From Anaerohalosphaera lusitana (lineage in GTDB: Bacteria; Planctomycetota; Phycisphaerae; Sedimentisphaerales; Anaerohalosphaeraceae): 64,000 bases of DNA. Shown here piece after piece: positions 1 to 7,738 of the stretch. The position numbers and the translations under genes were made by a program. The first letter of the stretch is position 1. Every line of letters begins with the position of its first letter. The notes beneath the pieces are model-generated. The model searched no databases. It had not been told where the DNA came from and worked only from the letters and a program-made list of their open reading frames with translations. The stretch spans positions 4,084,593-4,148,592 of the forward strand of contig NZ_CP019791.1 in the NCBI RefSeq assembly GCF_002007645.1, given 5' to 3'.

Positions 1-1408
1 TGCACGTTATGAGATCATCGACGAGGCGAAGGCTGAAGCTGTCAAGAAATCGGGCAAACAGCCGCCATTCAGGAAGAACCTGTCCAACCACTACAAGAAC
101 TTTTTGAACGCATGTCAGGGTATCGAAGAGGCTAATTCGCGGTTTGAGGTTGGTGCTCCACTTTCCGAGATGCTGTGTCTGGGTTGTGTGGGTCAGAAGT
201 ATCCGGGGACGCTCAAGTATGATGCGAAGACGATGACGATCACCAACAACGCAGAAGCGAACAAGATGCTTAGGGGTCCTGAGGTTCGCGATATCTGGGA
301 TGCTTACGATAAGGGCAAGCCGGCCAAGTCGAAGAAGTCGCTTATCAAGCGGCCGGGGCAGGCGAAGTGGGAAGGCCTGGTCGATGACGGCATGAGCAAA
401 TGGCAGAACCCGTATGAATGGGGTGAGTATGAGGTGGTTGACGGCGAGGTTCATCTGACTTCGGATAAGGGCAAGTGGTTCTTGCTGACGGATAAAGAAT
501 ACGCCAACTTCGTCTTTGAGGCTGAGATCAAGATGCCGGTTAAGAAAGGCAACTCGGGATTTTTGTTCCGCTGTCAGAAGAAAAAGAACAAGGCGTGGGG
601 CTATCAGGCAGAGGTTGATACGAGCGACCGCAAGTGGTCGGGCGGGCTTTATGACGAGGGCAGACGCCGATGGTTCGTTTCGCCCAATCGCGATCATGCA
701 AGCGGGAAAGAGCAGCAGGAGTCTATTGCCGCATTCAGGAAGAGAGCGGGCGACTGCTTCAAGCAGGGGCAGTGGAACAAGTACCGCATCGAGTGCATGG
801 GGCCGAACATCAAGATCTATGTGAATGATGTTCTGACGACCGATGTTCAGGATCAGTGGGATATTGCGGGTTATATAGGGCTTCAGCATCATGGCGAGAA
901 GGGGCTTACGTATAAGTTCCGCAACGTTCGGATCAAGGACCTTGGTGCGGGCGGTGAGGTATATTATCCGCACCGCGAAGAGGCCGCACGCCGGGCCGCT
1001 GCTTCGGGAGCTGTTGAGAATACGCTGCCGGGCGATGTTTATGAGGCGGAGTCTGTGGTACTCGGCGGCGGGACCAAAGTTGCCGACAACCAGAAGGGTT
1101 ATCAGGGTAAAGGATTTGCCGACTTTGGCGGGGCCGGGTCTTTCGCGCATTTCGATAATGTTCTGGCGGATAAGACGGGCACTTTCAAGCTGACGTTCAG
1201 GTATGCTGCGAGTGATAACAACAGGGCGTGTAATCTTGTGGTCAACGGCAAGAAGGTCGGGGTTGTCAAGTTCCCGTCGACCAACGACTGGACGACCTGG
1301 AAGACGCTGGATGTTAATGCGAAGCTTGAGAAAGGCGGCAACTCGATCAAAGTTGTGGCTATCAAATCTGGTCCGAATCTGGACGCTATGGCAGTGAATA
1401 AGGCATAA
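1..1408 (+). CDS. Gfo/Idh/MocA oxidoreductase - DUF1080 - carbohydrate-binding module fusion (5' partial)
   Basis: The reading frame is open from base 2, so the start lies outside the window; 468 residues are visible. The first ~100 visible residues match the C-terminal tail of planctomycete Gfo/Idh/MocA oxidoreductases: a GAPLSEMLCLGCVGQ segment, then K-Y-D-A-K and a T-N-N-x-E-A-N segment. A DUF1080 (3-keto-disaccharide hydrolase) jelly roll follows at about nt 365-958, with its NSGFLFRCQ strand, WNKYRI, and a closing IGLQHHGEKG...FRNVRIKDL pattern. The last ~125 residues (about nt 1031-1405) resemble a CBM6/CBM35-type beta-sandwich: YEAES start, GxGFADFGGAGS, FRYAASDNNRACNLVVNG. Known from the families: the oxidoreductase can form 3-keto-glycosides and DUF1080 cleaves them. 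Inferred: one polypeptide couples both steps and binds its glycan. Whether it is exported cannot be seen. A terminator follows the stop. Confidence 0.8.
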   Translation, partial: ARYEIIDEAKAEAVKKSGKQPPFRKNLSNHYKNFLNACQGIEEANSRFEVGAPLSEMLCLGCVGQKYPGTLKYDAKTMTITNNAEANKMLRGPEVRDIWDAYDKGKPAKSKKSLIKRPGQAKWEGLVDDGMSKWQNPYEWGEYEVVDGEVHLTSDKGKWFLLTDKEYANFVFEAEIKMPVKKGNSGFLFRCQKKKNKAWGYQAEVDTSDRKWSGGLYDEGRRRWFVSPNRDHASGKEQQESIAAFRKRAGDCFKQGQWNKYRIECMGPNIKIYVNDVLTTDVQDQWDIAGYIGLQHHGEKGLTYKFRNVRIKDLGAGGEVYYPHREEAARRAAASGAVENTLPGDVYEAESVVLGGGTKVADNQKGYQGKGFADFGGAGSFAHFDNVLADKTGTFKLTFRYAASDNNRACNLVVNGKKVGVVKFPSTNDWTTWKTLDVNAKLEKGGNSIKVVAIKSGPNLDAMAVNKA

Positions 1409-1458
1409 TGCCGGGTTAGCTGGCTGCGGGCAACTGCGGTCAAACAATTAAGTCAGAT

Positions 1459-1492
1459 CAAAAAGGTCACGGTGAAAGCTGTGGCCTTTTTT
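1459..1492 (+). terminator. Rho-independent terminator after the DUF1080 fusion gene
   Basis: An AAGGTCAC / GTGGCCTT stem (one mismatch) with a short loop is followed by a run of seven or more T. It lies about 50 bases past the TAA stop of the upstream gene. Confidence 0.7.
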
Positions 1493-1526
1493 TGGTTCAT
1501 CACGTAATAAGGGGGGGGGCATGCAG

Positions 1527-1613
1527 TTGGGCCGGGGCAGAATTTAACAGCCGCGCCTCCGACGAACTTTTGAGTGGTCCATTCTCGGCGAACTGTGAAA
1601 TCATGCTGCTGAG
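1527..1613. repeat. Palindromic intergenic repeat, copy 1
   Basis: It shares the core AATTTAACAGCCGCGCCTCC (1541-1560) with two other copies, and also the downstream blocks GTCCATTCTCG and CTGTGAAAT. The outer arms are degenerate here (GGGGCAGAATTT against AAATCATGCTGC). Like copy 3 it sits just after a terminator, and the similarity to copy 3 extends left through an AGTTGGG-C-GGGGCAG block. Confidence 0.8.
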
Positions 1614-1810
1614 GTTTCTGAATACTGTAAGACATGGTTGTAGCTGTGTTTTATTTCGGGCGATAAGCACCCTTGCAATTCTGCGATTATGGTTTAAGTT
1701 GGAATGGAGTCTTTTACCCATATGGGAGTTTATTGTCGCTATTTTGCGAACATAAAAGGGTAATTCGGACGTATGATTCGTAAGACGAACATCTTTGAAA
1801 GGAGCATATA

Positions 1811-2818
1811 ATGAAAGTTGCAGTATTCAGTACGAAGCCTTATGACCAGAGATATTTTAGCAATACCAATGATGGTTTTGGTCATGAGTTTACGTTTTTT
1901 GAAGAGAAGCTGGACATGAATACCGTTCGGCTCGCTAACGGGCACGGGGGTGTTTGTGTTTTTGTCAACGATGTGCTCGACCGGGATGTGCTGAAGCAGC
2001 TAGCGGATCAGGGGATTAAGCTGGTTGCGCTTCGGTGTGCGGGCTTTAACAATGTGGACATAGAGGCCGCGGAGGAATTCGGCATGCACGTGGTGAGGGT
2101 TCCGGCTTATTCGCCGCATGCGGTGGCTGAGCATACTATCACGCTGATACTTGCGCTTAACAGGCGGATAAATAAATCACATGCGCGGATACGCGAAGGC
2201 AATTTTGCGCTGGACGGACTGATGGGGTTCGACCTTAATGACCATCCGGTGGGCATCGTTGGGACGGGTAAGATCGGGGAGATCGTGGCGCGGATACTGC
2301 ACGGTTTCGGCTGTAAGCTGTACGCGTTCGATCCTAAGCCGAGCCCTGTGTGTGAAGAGCTTGGCGTGGAGTATGTGTCGCTGGATGAGCTGTTTCAGAA
2401 ATCATATATCGTTACGCTGCACTGTCCGCTGATGCCGCAGACGCATCATATTATCGATGCTGAGGCAATCAGCAAGATGCAGGAATGCGTGATGCTGATC
2501 AATACCAGCCGGGGGGCGCTGATCGACACGAAGGCGGTCATCGACGGGCTCAAAAGCAGGAAGATCGGTTACCTGGGGATCGATGTGTATGAGGAAGAAG
2601 GCGATCTGTTCTTCAAGGATCTTTCCGATGAGATCATACAGGATGATCAGTTCGCGAGGCTGCTGATGTTCCCGAATGTGATGGTGACGGCTCACCAGGC
2701 GTTCTTTACTCATCAGGCGGTGCAGGCGATAGCGGATACGACGCTGCAGAATATTTCGGAGATCGAAAAGGGTGAGCGCTGTGAGAATGAAGTGACGTCT
2801 GAGCTGGTCAAGAGTTAG
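1811..2818 (+). CDS. ldhA: D-lactate dehydrogenase / D-2-hydroxyacid dehydrogenase
   Basis: 335 residues, close to LdhA (about 330). It should reduce pyruvate to D-lactate with NADH in the cytoplasm, a fermentative step. The Rossmann GxGxxG motif is GTGKIG at residues 151-156. The family's catalytic Arg is R234 in NTSRGALID. The catalytic Glu lies in the DVYEEEGDLFF segment (261-263), and the general-acid His is H295 in TAHQAFFT. The DVYEEEGDLFF stretch is characteristic of the LdhA branch rather than of phosphoglycerate or formate dehydrogenases. The ATG is preceded by AAAGGAG at suitable spacing. It stands alone, with palindromic repeat copies on both sides. Another D-2-hydroxyacid substrate is possible. 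Confidence 0.88.
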   Translation: MKVAVFSTKPYDQRYFSNTNDGFGHEFTFFEEKLDMNTVRLANGHGGVCVFVNDVLDRDVLKQLADQGIKLVALRCAGFNNVDIEAAEEFGMHVVRVPAYSPHAVAEHTITLILALNRRINKSHARIREGNFALDGLMGFDLNDHPVGIVGTGKIGEIVARILHGFGCKLYAFDPKPSPVCEELGVEYVSLDELFQKSYIVTLHCPLMPQTHHIIDAEAISKMQECVMLINTSRGALIDTKAVIDGLKSRKIGYLGIDVYEEEGDLFFKDLSDEIIQDDQFARLLMFPNVMVTAHQAFFTHQAVQAIADTTLQNISEIEKGERCENEVTSELVKS

Positions 2819-2884
2819 AAGCGGTTCGGAATTCAGTAACGCAAGCAGGCTAATCATGAAATAATCGGGAGCCTCATCTTAGCC

Positions 2885-2960
2885 GCCGCATAATTTAACA
2901 GCCGCGCCTCCGGCGAGCTTTGGAGGGGTCCATTCTCGGCGGACTGTGAAATTATGCGGC
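2885..2960. repeat. Palindromic intergenic repeat, copy 2 (best preserved)
   Basis: Perfect 12-base inverted ends, GCCGCATAATTT at 2885-2896 and AAATTATGCGGC at 2949-2960, enclose the shared core. Inside, CCTCC and GGAGG (about 2908-2924) can form a second small stem. The element lies between the convergent ldhA and the metallopeptidase/DUF1080 gene. Confidence 0.85.
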
Positions 2961-3029
2961 TGGATGGTGCGGCAAACGGTAATGGATATTAAACGCTGGG
3001 ACTGTTGCCCGATATATCTTGATGAATTG

Positions 3030-3068
3030 AAAAAGGCCCGCATGGAAGGATGATCCTTGCGGGCCTTT
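3030..3068 (-). terminator. Rho-independent terminator of the metallopeptidase/DUF1080 gene
   Basis: A hairpin with arms AAAGGCCCGCA and TGCGGGCCTTT. Read on the minus strand it ends in a run of T, 20-odd bases past the stop at 3088. Confidence 0.75.
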
Positions 3069-3087
3069 AGTATTGATTGGGGGCCGA

Positions 3088-5571
3088 TCAGTCTTCGAGG
3101 AGCATTATCTCGACTTTGCGGAATTCTACCGGGTGGCTCTCTGCCTGGAGGGAGATATAGCCGCCGTCGATCATGAGATTGCCGTTGTCGATGAGTTTTT
3201 TTGCGTCGGCGTCGTTGGGGTCGTACTGGGGCCTTTCGTATTCGAGGACGGTATCGCCGTTGACGATGTGTTTGATCTTGCCGTTACCGTGCACTTCGAC
3301 TTCCATTGTGACCCACTGGTCGCCGTGGTATGTTTTGGAACTGGATGATATGCAGTGGCGGGTGATGAGCTTGTCGTCCATGACGAGATTTGTGCCGGGG
3401 GTGCAGACGTTTGCGGTGGTGCGTTCGTGGGTGCCGTCGCCGCCGAGCATCTGGGCCTCTATGGAAACGGGGAAGTTTTGTTTCTTTGCCATTGTTTGCG
3501 GGGGCTGGCAGTGGAGCATTATGCCGCTGTTGCGGAAGGCCCAGCCGGGGCCGCCTGGGACCTGGTCGCCGGTGAAGCGGTACTCGACACGCAGGCGGTA
3601 GTTGGAGAACGGCTGTTCGTAGAAGATGTGTCCGAAGCGGCCGTTGAATTTATCATAGCCGTCGTATGAAGCCTTTAGAAGGCCGTCCTCGACGCGGAAG
3701 GTGTTGGCGTAGTTTTCGCCGAGCTCGTAACCGGTGATCTTGGGGATCCAGCCGTCAAGGTTTTTGCCGTTGAAGAGGGTTACCCATTTGCCCTTTTCGG
3801 CGGGCGCGGTTTTGACATCGATCGGTTTTTTGTAGTCGTCGATCGGATCAAGGTTTACGTCGCCGGGCGGGGTTGGTTCGATAGGTGCTACGGGCAGATC
3901 GATCGTCTTGCCCATGAACTGAGCTGTTGCGAAACGCTGTTTATCGAGTTTCTTGCCGGTTTTAGCGAAGAAGGGGAAGAGGTCCTCGCCGACGGCGATG
4001 CTCATGTCTTCGATGCTTTCTTCCCAGGTGAGTTTTTTCGATGGTTCGTCTTTCCATCGCTGTCCCTGGACCCAGCGCCAACGGGGATACCAAGTTGGGC
4101 CGTAGCGGTCGTCGAATTTCTGCCAGACGTACCAGATCATGAGGCGGTCGTGGCCGTCCTGCCATTTTTTCAGATGTGCGTCTTTGAATATCTCGGCGGG
4201 GTCGGTGGTGCCGGGTGTGTAGTCATCCTTGAAGACGCGGTGGCATCCACGGTTGGGGCCCTTGTCGCCGTTGTACATTGCGTTGATCTTGCCCTGGAAC
4301 CAGCCTGCGTGTTCTTCGCCCCGGTTGCCGCCGAAGGGGTGGTTTGCGGCGTTGCAGGGTCCGGCCATGGTGTGGGCCTGTTCGTGTGCGAAGATGCTTC
4401 TGATGCCGCCTGGTCTTGTGGATATCGTGGAGGCTTCTTTTGGCAGATAGGCGTTCACGGCCCAGCCGCCGCCGTTACCGCTGCAAAGGATCATGTACAT
4501 TGGCTGTTCGGGTTTTTCGGACGGGAGCCATGCGTATATCTGGTCGGTGATGGCGGGGAAGTCGTTTTCGACGGTAGAGACGAGTTCGGGGAGCTGGTTC
4601 TTGCTGTAGAAGCATACGATGCCGGGGAGGCGTTTTTCGCTTTCGGGGTAGATGCCTCCACCGCCGCCTCGTGCGACGGGCAGGCGTGTGTCTCCGCCGG
4701 CGGGTTTTGAGCCCTTTGCGGCCCACTGGATGGTGTCAGCGAGGAAGTCCATTTTTTTGCGGACGTCTTCGCGGTCCTTTCTGTTGAAGCGGTACATGCT
4801 GGAGGATGCGTAGAGGGCAATGCGGCCCTTGCCGAATTCTCTGCGGGCGTAGATCGGTGAGCCGTCCTCGGCCTGGATGACGGTTTCCCATTCGTCTGAG
4901 ATCTGGAGCCTGGGCCAGCGTCTGTCTTCATAGCGGACGTGGCCGGGCAGGACCTTGGCGCCGTATTCGGCGAGCATTTTGTTGAGGGACCAGTTGTTTG
5001 CGGATTCTTCGTTGCGGACCCAGGAGCCTGAGACGATTAGGCCGCCGCCCTGCTGGATGAATTTTTTTACGGCTTCGCGTTCTTCGGGGATGTAGCCGGG
5101 GTAGCCGACGGCGCCTTCTGTGAGGACGACGTTGAATTTGGGTGTCTGCCACCAGGCAAACGGGAGCACTCCGCGTTCGACGGGGATGCGTACGCGTGCG
5201 GGCGAGCCGGGTGTGAGGACGGAGTCGAGGGTTGCATGGCTGCCGACGGCTCGGATGCCGCGTCGGTAGATGGGGCCGCCCAGACGCCAGAGGTTGAAAA
5301 AGTCGCACTTGTGGGCCATGTCAACGAGCACGTTTATGCCTGTGTCTTCGCGTATGGGGAGCTCGCGGAGGGGAAAATTATCGAGTGCCTCGCTGGGGAG
5401 GGTCAGGCCTGACTTCCACCACTGCTCGACGGCCTGGGGGGTGTCGGGGACCTGTTTGGGCATAGTGGGTTTATCTGCTGATATGGCTGGGGTGAGTGCC
5501 AGCAGGCACGTCAGGAGCAGGCCAAAATAAACTGAAAACGATCGGGTAGGATGATTGTTTTGCATGTTCAC
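3088..5571 (-). CDS. Secreted HExxH metallopeptidase-like protein with C-terminal DUF1080
   Basis: 827 residues. The N-terminus is a signal peptide (basic start, hydrophobic residues ~13-30, cleavage near SAD). Residues ~75-290 resemble the glutamine-amidotransferase-like fold that precedes peptidase domains in some surface M60-like proteins (FIQQGGGLIVSG, FGKGRIALYASS). Residues ~315-560 carry a zinc motif HEQAH at 396-400, with E419/E420 as possible third ligand in GEEHAGWF. From ~605 to the end is a canonical DUF1080 domain (WVTLFNGKNLDGW, RNSGIMLHC, IEAQMLGG, final VEFRKVEIM). DUF1080 members cleave 3-keto-glycosides. Inferred role: outside the cytoplasm, acting on glycoproteins or proteoglycans, with one module cutting peptide and the other sugar. 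The peptidase family is not firmly assigned; the zinc motif and DUF1080 are clear. Confidence 0.78.
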   Translation of the reverse strand: MNMQNNHPTRSFSVYFGLLLTCLLALTPAISADKPTMPKQVPDTPQAVEQWWKSGLTLPSEALDNFPLRELPIREDTGINVLVDMAHKCDFFNLWRLGGPIYRRGIRAVGSHATLDSVLTPGSPARVRIPVERGVLPFAWWQTPKFNVVLTEGAVGYPGYIPEEREAVKKFIQQGGGLIVSGSWVRNEESANNWSLNKMLAEYGAKVLPGHVRYEDRRWPRLQISDEWETVIQAEDGSPIYARREFGKGRIALYASSSMYRFNRKDREDVRKKMDFLADTIQWAAKGSKPAGGDTRLPVARGGGGGIYPESEKRLPGIVCFYSKNQLPELVSTVENDFPAITDQIYAWLPSEKPEQPMYMILCSGNGGGWAVNAYLPKEASTISTRPGGIRSIFAHEQAHTMAGPCNAANHPFGGNRGEEHAGWFQGKINAMYNGDKGPNRGCHRVFKDDYTPGTTDPAEIFKDAHLKKWQDGHDRLMIWYVWQKFDDRYGPTWYPRWRWVQGQRWKDEPSKKLTWEESIEDMSIAVGEDLFPFFAKTGKKLDKQRFATAQFMGKTIDLPVAPIEPTPPGDVNLDPIDDYKKPIDVKTAPAEKGKWVTLFNGKNLDGWIPKITGYELGENYANTFRVEDGLLKASYDGYDKFNGRFGHIFYEQPFSNYRLRVEYRFTGDQVPGGPGWAFRNSGIMLHCQPPQTMAKKQNFPVSIEAQMLGGDGTHERTTANVCTPGTNLVMDDKLITRHCISSSSKTYHGDQWVTMEVEVHGNGKIKHIVNGDTVLEYERPQYDPNDADAKKLIDNGNLMIDGGYISLQAESHPVEFRKVEIMLLED

Positions 5572-5793
5572 ACCTTCTGTAAATAGACAAGACTCTATTA
5601 ATCCGCAACGCCCTTGCGGTAAACGCCCAATTCACATAACCGACCTGTTTGCATGACAAACGGCGATCAATATGAACGGTATTTTACCAGATTTGCTTGA
5701 TTGTTAAAGGTAAAACTCAGTTGTATCGGCAGTGATAAATGCGTGCAAGGCGGGCGGGATGCCAAGATGGGGGTTGGAAATATGGACTTGTCT

Positions 5794-5821
5794 TTGACTT
5801 TCGGGTGGGAAGGCCTATTAT
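5794..5821 (+). promoter_or_regulatory. Sigma-70-type promoter for the EamA transporter
   Basis: TTGACT at 5794-5799 and TATTAT at 5816-5821, 16 bases apart, about 40 bases before the ATG. Confidence 0.5.
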
Positions 5822-5861
5822 TGATGCTCTTATCGAACAAATTGAGTGACCGCGGGACGAA

Positions 5862-6788
5862 ATGGGAAAGAGTGTACTAAAAAGCGATCTTCTTCTGCTG
5901 CTGACTTCCTTTGTGTGGGGGACGGCATTCGTTGCGCAGCGCAAGGGTCTGGATTATGTGGGGCCGATGACGTATAACGCGTGGCGGTTCGGGATCGGGG
6001 CTGTGATACTGCTGCCGATACTGTTTGCGGGGCTGCGCAGAGAGGCGGTTAAGGCCCCTGCTCAGCGTATAAACTGGATCTGGGGCGCTTTGGGGGCCGG
6101 GGCGATGCTGTTTGCGGGGGCGTCGCTGCAGCAGATCGGGCTTTTGTATACAACGGCGGGGAAGGCGGGTTTTATAACGGGGCTGTATGTGGTGCTGGTT
6201 CCGATCGGGGGGCTGTTTCTGGGGCAGCGTGCGGGGGTGAGTCTTTGGATAGGTGCAGGCTTGTCGGTGGCGGGGCTTTATCTGCTGAGCGGGGTTGGGT
6301 CGGCGGAGATGGTGACGGGTGATTTTCTGGTGCTGGCGGGGGCGTTTTTCTGGGCGGGGCATGTGCTTTTGATCGGGCACCTGGCGGGGAAGGCGGATCC
6401 GTTCAGGGTGGCGATCGTTCAGTTTGCAGCGGTTGCGGTACTGAGTATGATCGCGAGCGTGGTGTTCGAATCGGCTGATCTGCGGGACATTGTGGATGCA
6501 GCAGTGCCGATAGCTTACGGAGGGTTGCTGAGTGTCGGGCTCGGGTTCACTATGCAGGTGGTGGCGCAGAAGGACTGTCTGCCGGGTCATGCGGCGATTA
6601 TTATGAGCCTGGAGACGGTTTTTGCGGCGCTGGCGGGGTGGATCGTGCTGCACGAGATGCTCGAGCCGACGGGTATTGCCGGGTGTGGACTGATACTGGC
6701 GGGGATGCTGGCGGTGCAGATGCCCATCATATACAGCCGCAGGCAGCAAAGTATATCTTCGAGCCTTGATAAAGAAGCAAAAAGCTGA
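5862..6788 (+). CDS. EamA-family (DMT superfamily) transporter
   Basis: 308 residues with ten predicted hydrophobic segments in two five-helix halves, the standard EamA architecture. The first half opens with LLLLLTSFVWGTAFVAQR and contains YNAWRFGIGAVILLP. The second half includes GDFLVLAGAFFWAGHVLLIG and ends with SLETVFAALAGWIVL, as in EamA proteins. It is an inner-membrane exporter of small metabolites; the substrate cannot be read from the sequence. The ATG at 5862 has only a weak GGGACGA-like site upstream. It is monocistronic, with a promoter just before it. Confidence 0.85.
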   Translation: MGKSVLKSDLLLLLTSFVWGTAFVAQRKGLDYVGPMTYNAWRFGIGAVILLPILFAGLRREAVKAPAQRINWIWGALGAGAMLFAGASLQQIGLLYTTAGKAGFITGLYVVLVPIGGLFLGQRAGVSLWIGAGLSVAGLYLLSGVGSAEMVTGDFLVLAGAFFWAGHVLLIGHLAGKADPFRVAIVQFAAVAVLSMIASVVFESADLRDIVDAAVPIAYGGLLSVGLGFTMQVVAQKDCLPGHAAIIMSLETVFAALAGWIVLHEMLEPTGIAGCGLILAGMLAVQMPIIYSRRQQSISSSLDKEAKS

Positions 6789-6900
6789 AACTTCAGACGC
6801 AAGTAAAAAGCGAGTTGTCAGGGTCGCAAAAGCGTGATAGTATTTTAGAAGCGGTTTCAAAACTGCTTCTCGATTGAGAATGCGTATACGGATTTGACGA

Positions 6901-7287
6901 ATGATGCAGATCACAATGATAGCAATAGCGGGTGCTTTGGGGGCGCTTGGCAGGTACGGTGCAGGGCTGTGGGCGGGTCGACTGCTGGGGACGGGGTTTC
7001 CGTACGGCACGCTGATCGTGAATGTGGCTGGGTGCGGGCTTATCGGCTTTTTCATGCATGTCGGGATGACTACGGACTGGTTAGCAAGGGAATACCGGAC
7101 CGCGGTTACGACGGGTTTTCTGGGGGCGCTGACGACTTTTTCCACGTTCAGCTATGAGACGGTTACGCATATCGAGGATGGAGCGTGGGCGGCTGCTGCG
7201 GGGAACGTTAGTTTGAATGTAGTTTTGGGGCTGGCAGCGACGTTTGGAGGTCTGTTTCTGGCGAGAACCATAGTTGGAGGAGCATAA
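6901..7287 (+). CDS. crcB: Fluoride-specific ion channel CrcB/Fluc
   Basis: 128 residues, four hydrophobic helices. Family signatures: GRYG near residue 18, GTLIVNVAGCGLIG with the conserved pore Asn at N41, and GFLGALTTFSTFSYE (71-85) carrying the phenylalanines that line the fluoride path. It exports F- through the inner membrane as a dual-topology dimer. Two adjacent ATG codons (6901, 6904) could start it; neither has a strong ribosome-binding site. It is translationally linked to the following DUF190 gene, whose ribosome-binding site lies inside the last codons of crcB. No fluoride riboswitch was found upstream. Confidence 0.93.
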   Translation: MMQITMIAIAGALGALGRYGAGLWAGRLLGTGFPYGTLIVNVAGCGLIGFFMHVGMTTDWLAREYRTAVTTGFLGALTTFSTFSYETVTHIEDGAWAAAAGNVSLNVVLGLAATFGGLFLARTIVGGA

Positions 7288-7288
7288 A

Positions 7289-7627
7289 ATGCGAGTAGAG
7301 GAATCTGAAAAGGTACTGATGCGGATATTTGTCGGCGAGGCGGACAGTGTAGGCGGGAAGCCGTTGTATCATGAGATCGTCAAGAGGCTTCGCAAGGAGA
7401 AGGCGGCGGGGGCGACGGTGACGCGGGGGATATGCGGTTTTGGAGCGAAGAGCCATATGCATACGGCGAGGGTGCTAGATCTGAGCCATGATCTGCCTAT
7501 CATTATCGAGGTGGTTGACAGCAAGGAGAATATAGACAGGATCGCACCGCTTATTGACGATATGGTTGGTGACGGGCTGATCACTATGGAGAAGGTGCAG
7601 GCGATCAGATATGCGCCGAAAGAATGA
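7289..7627 (+). CDS. DUF190 protein, partner of CrcB
   Basis: 112 residues, cytoplasmic, no membrane segment. It reads as a DUF190 protein: LMRIFVGEADSVGGKPLYHEIV, then GATVTRGICGFG and LPIIIEVVDSKENI. DUF190 genes are habitually paired with crcB, and a regulatory or accessory role in fluoride efflux is inferred from that pairing; its biochemistry is not established. The ATG at 7289 is chosen because GGAGGAG lies 6 bases upstream, within the end of crcB. A TTG at 7274 would also be in frame but would overlap that site. Confidence 0.85.
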   Translation: MRVEESEKVLMRIFVGEADSVGGKPLYHEIVKRLRKEKAAGATVTRGICGFGAKSHMHTARVLDLSHDLPIIIEVVDSKENIDRIAPLIDDMVGDGLITMEKVQAIRYAPKE

Positions 7628-7738
7628 ACGGACAGTGAACAGTGATCTGGCTGAGCCGTATTTCTATTCGATTAACCCTATATATTAGAAATCACGTGTA
7701 ACCGGAAACGGGGGCAATACTACCATTTGGAGCATGTT

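Larger units (their letters stand above)
1409..1810. other. 402-base intergenic region
   Basis: It holds the terminator of the upstream gene, a run of nine G at 1511-1519, one copy of the palindromic repeat (about 1527-1613), and then ~190 AT-richer bases with the promoter and ribosome-binding site of the next gene. The short frames here have no ribosome-binding site and no recognisable product. Confidence 0.6.

Noticed and set aside
1409-1810. tRNA or small RNA gene
   Set aside because: No cloverleaf or T-loop consensus (GGTTCGAAT type) was found here or in the other intergenic regions; the structure present is the repeat and a terminator.
6789-6900. Fluoride riboswitch before crcB
   Set aside because: The conserved blocks of the crcB motif are not present; only a simple AGAAGC...GCTTCT hairpin without a T run is seen.
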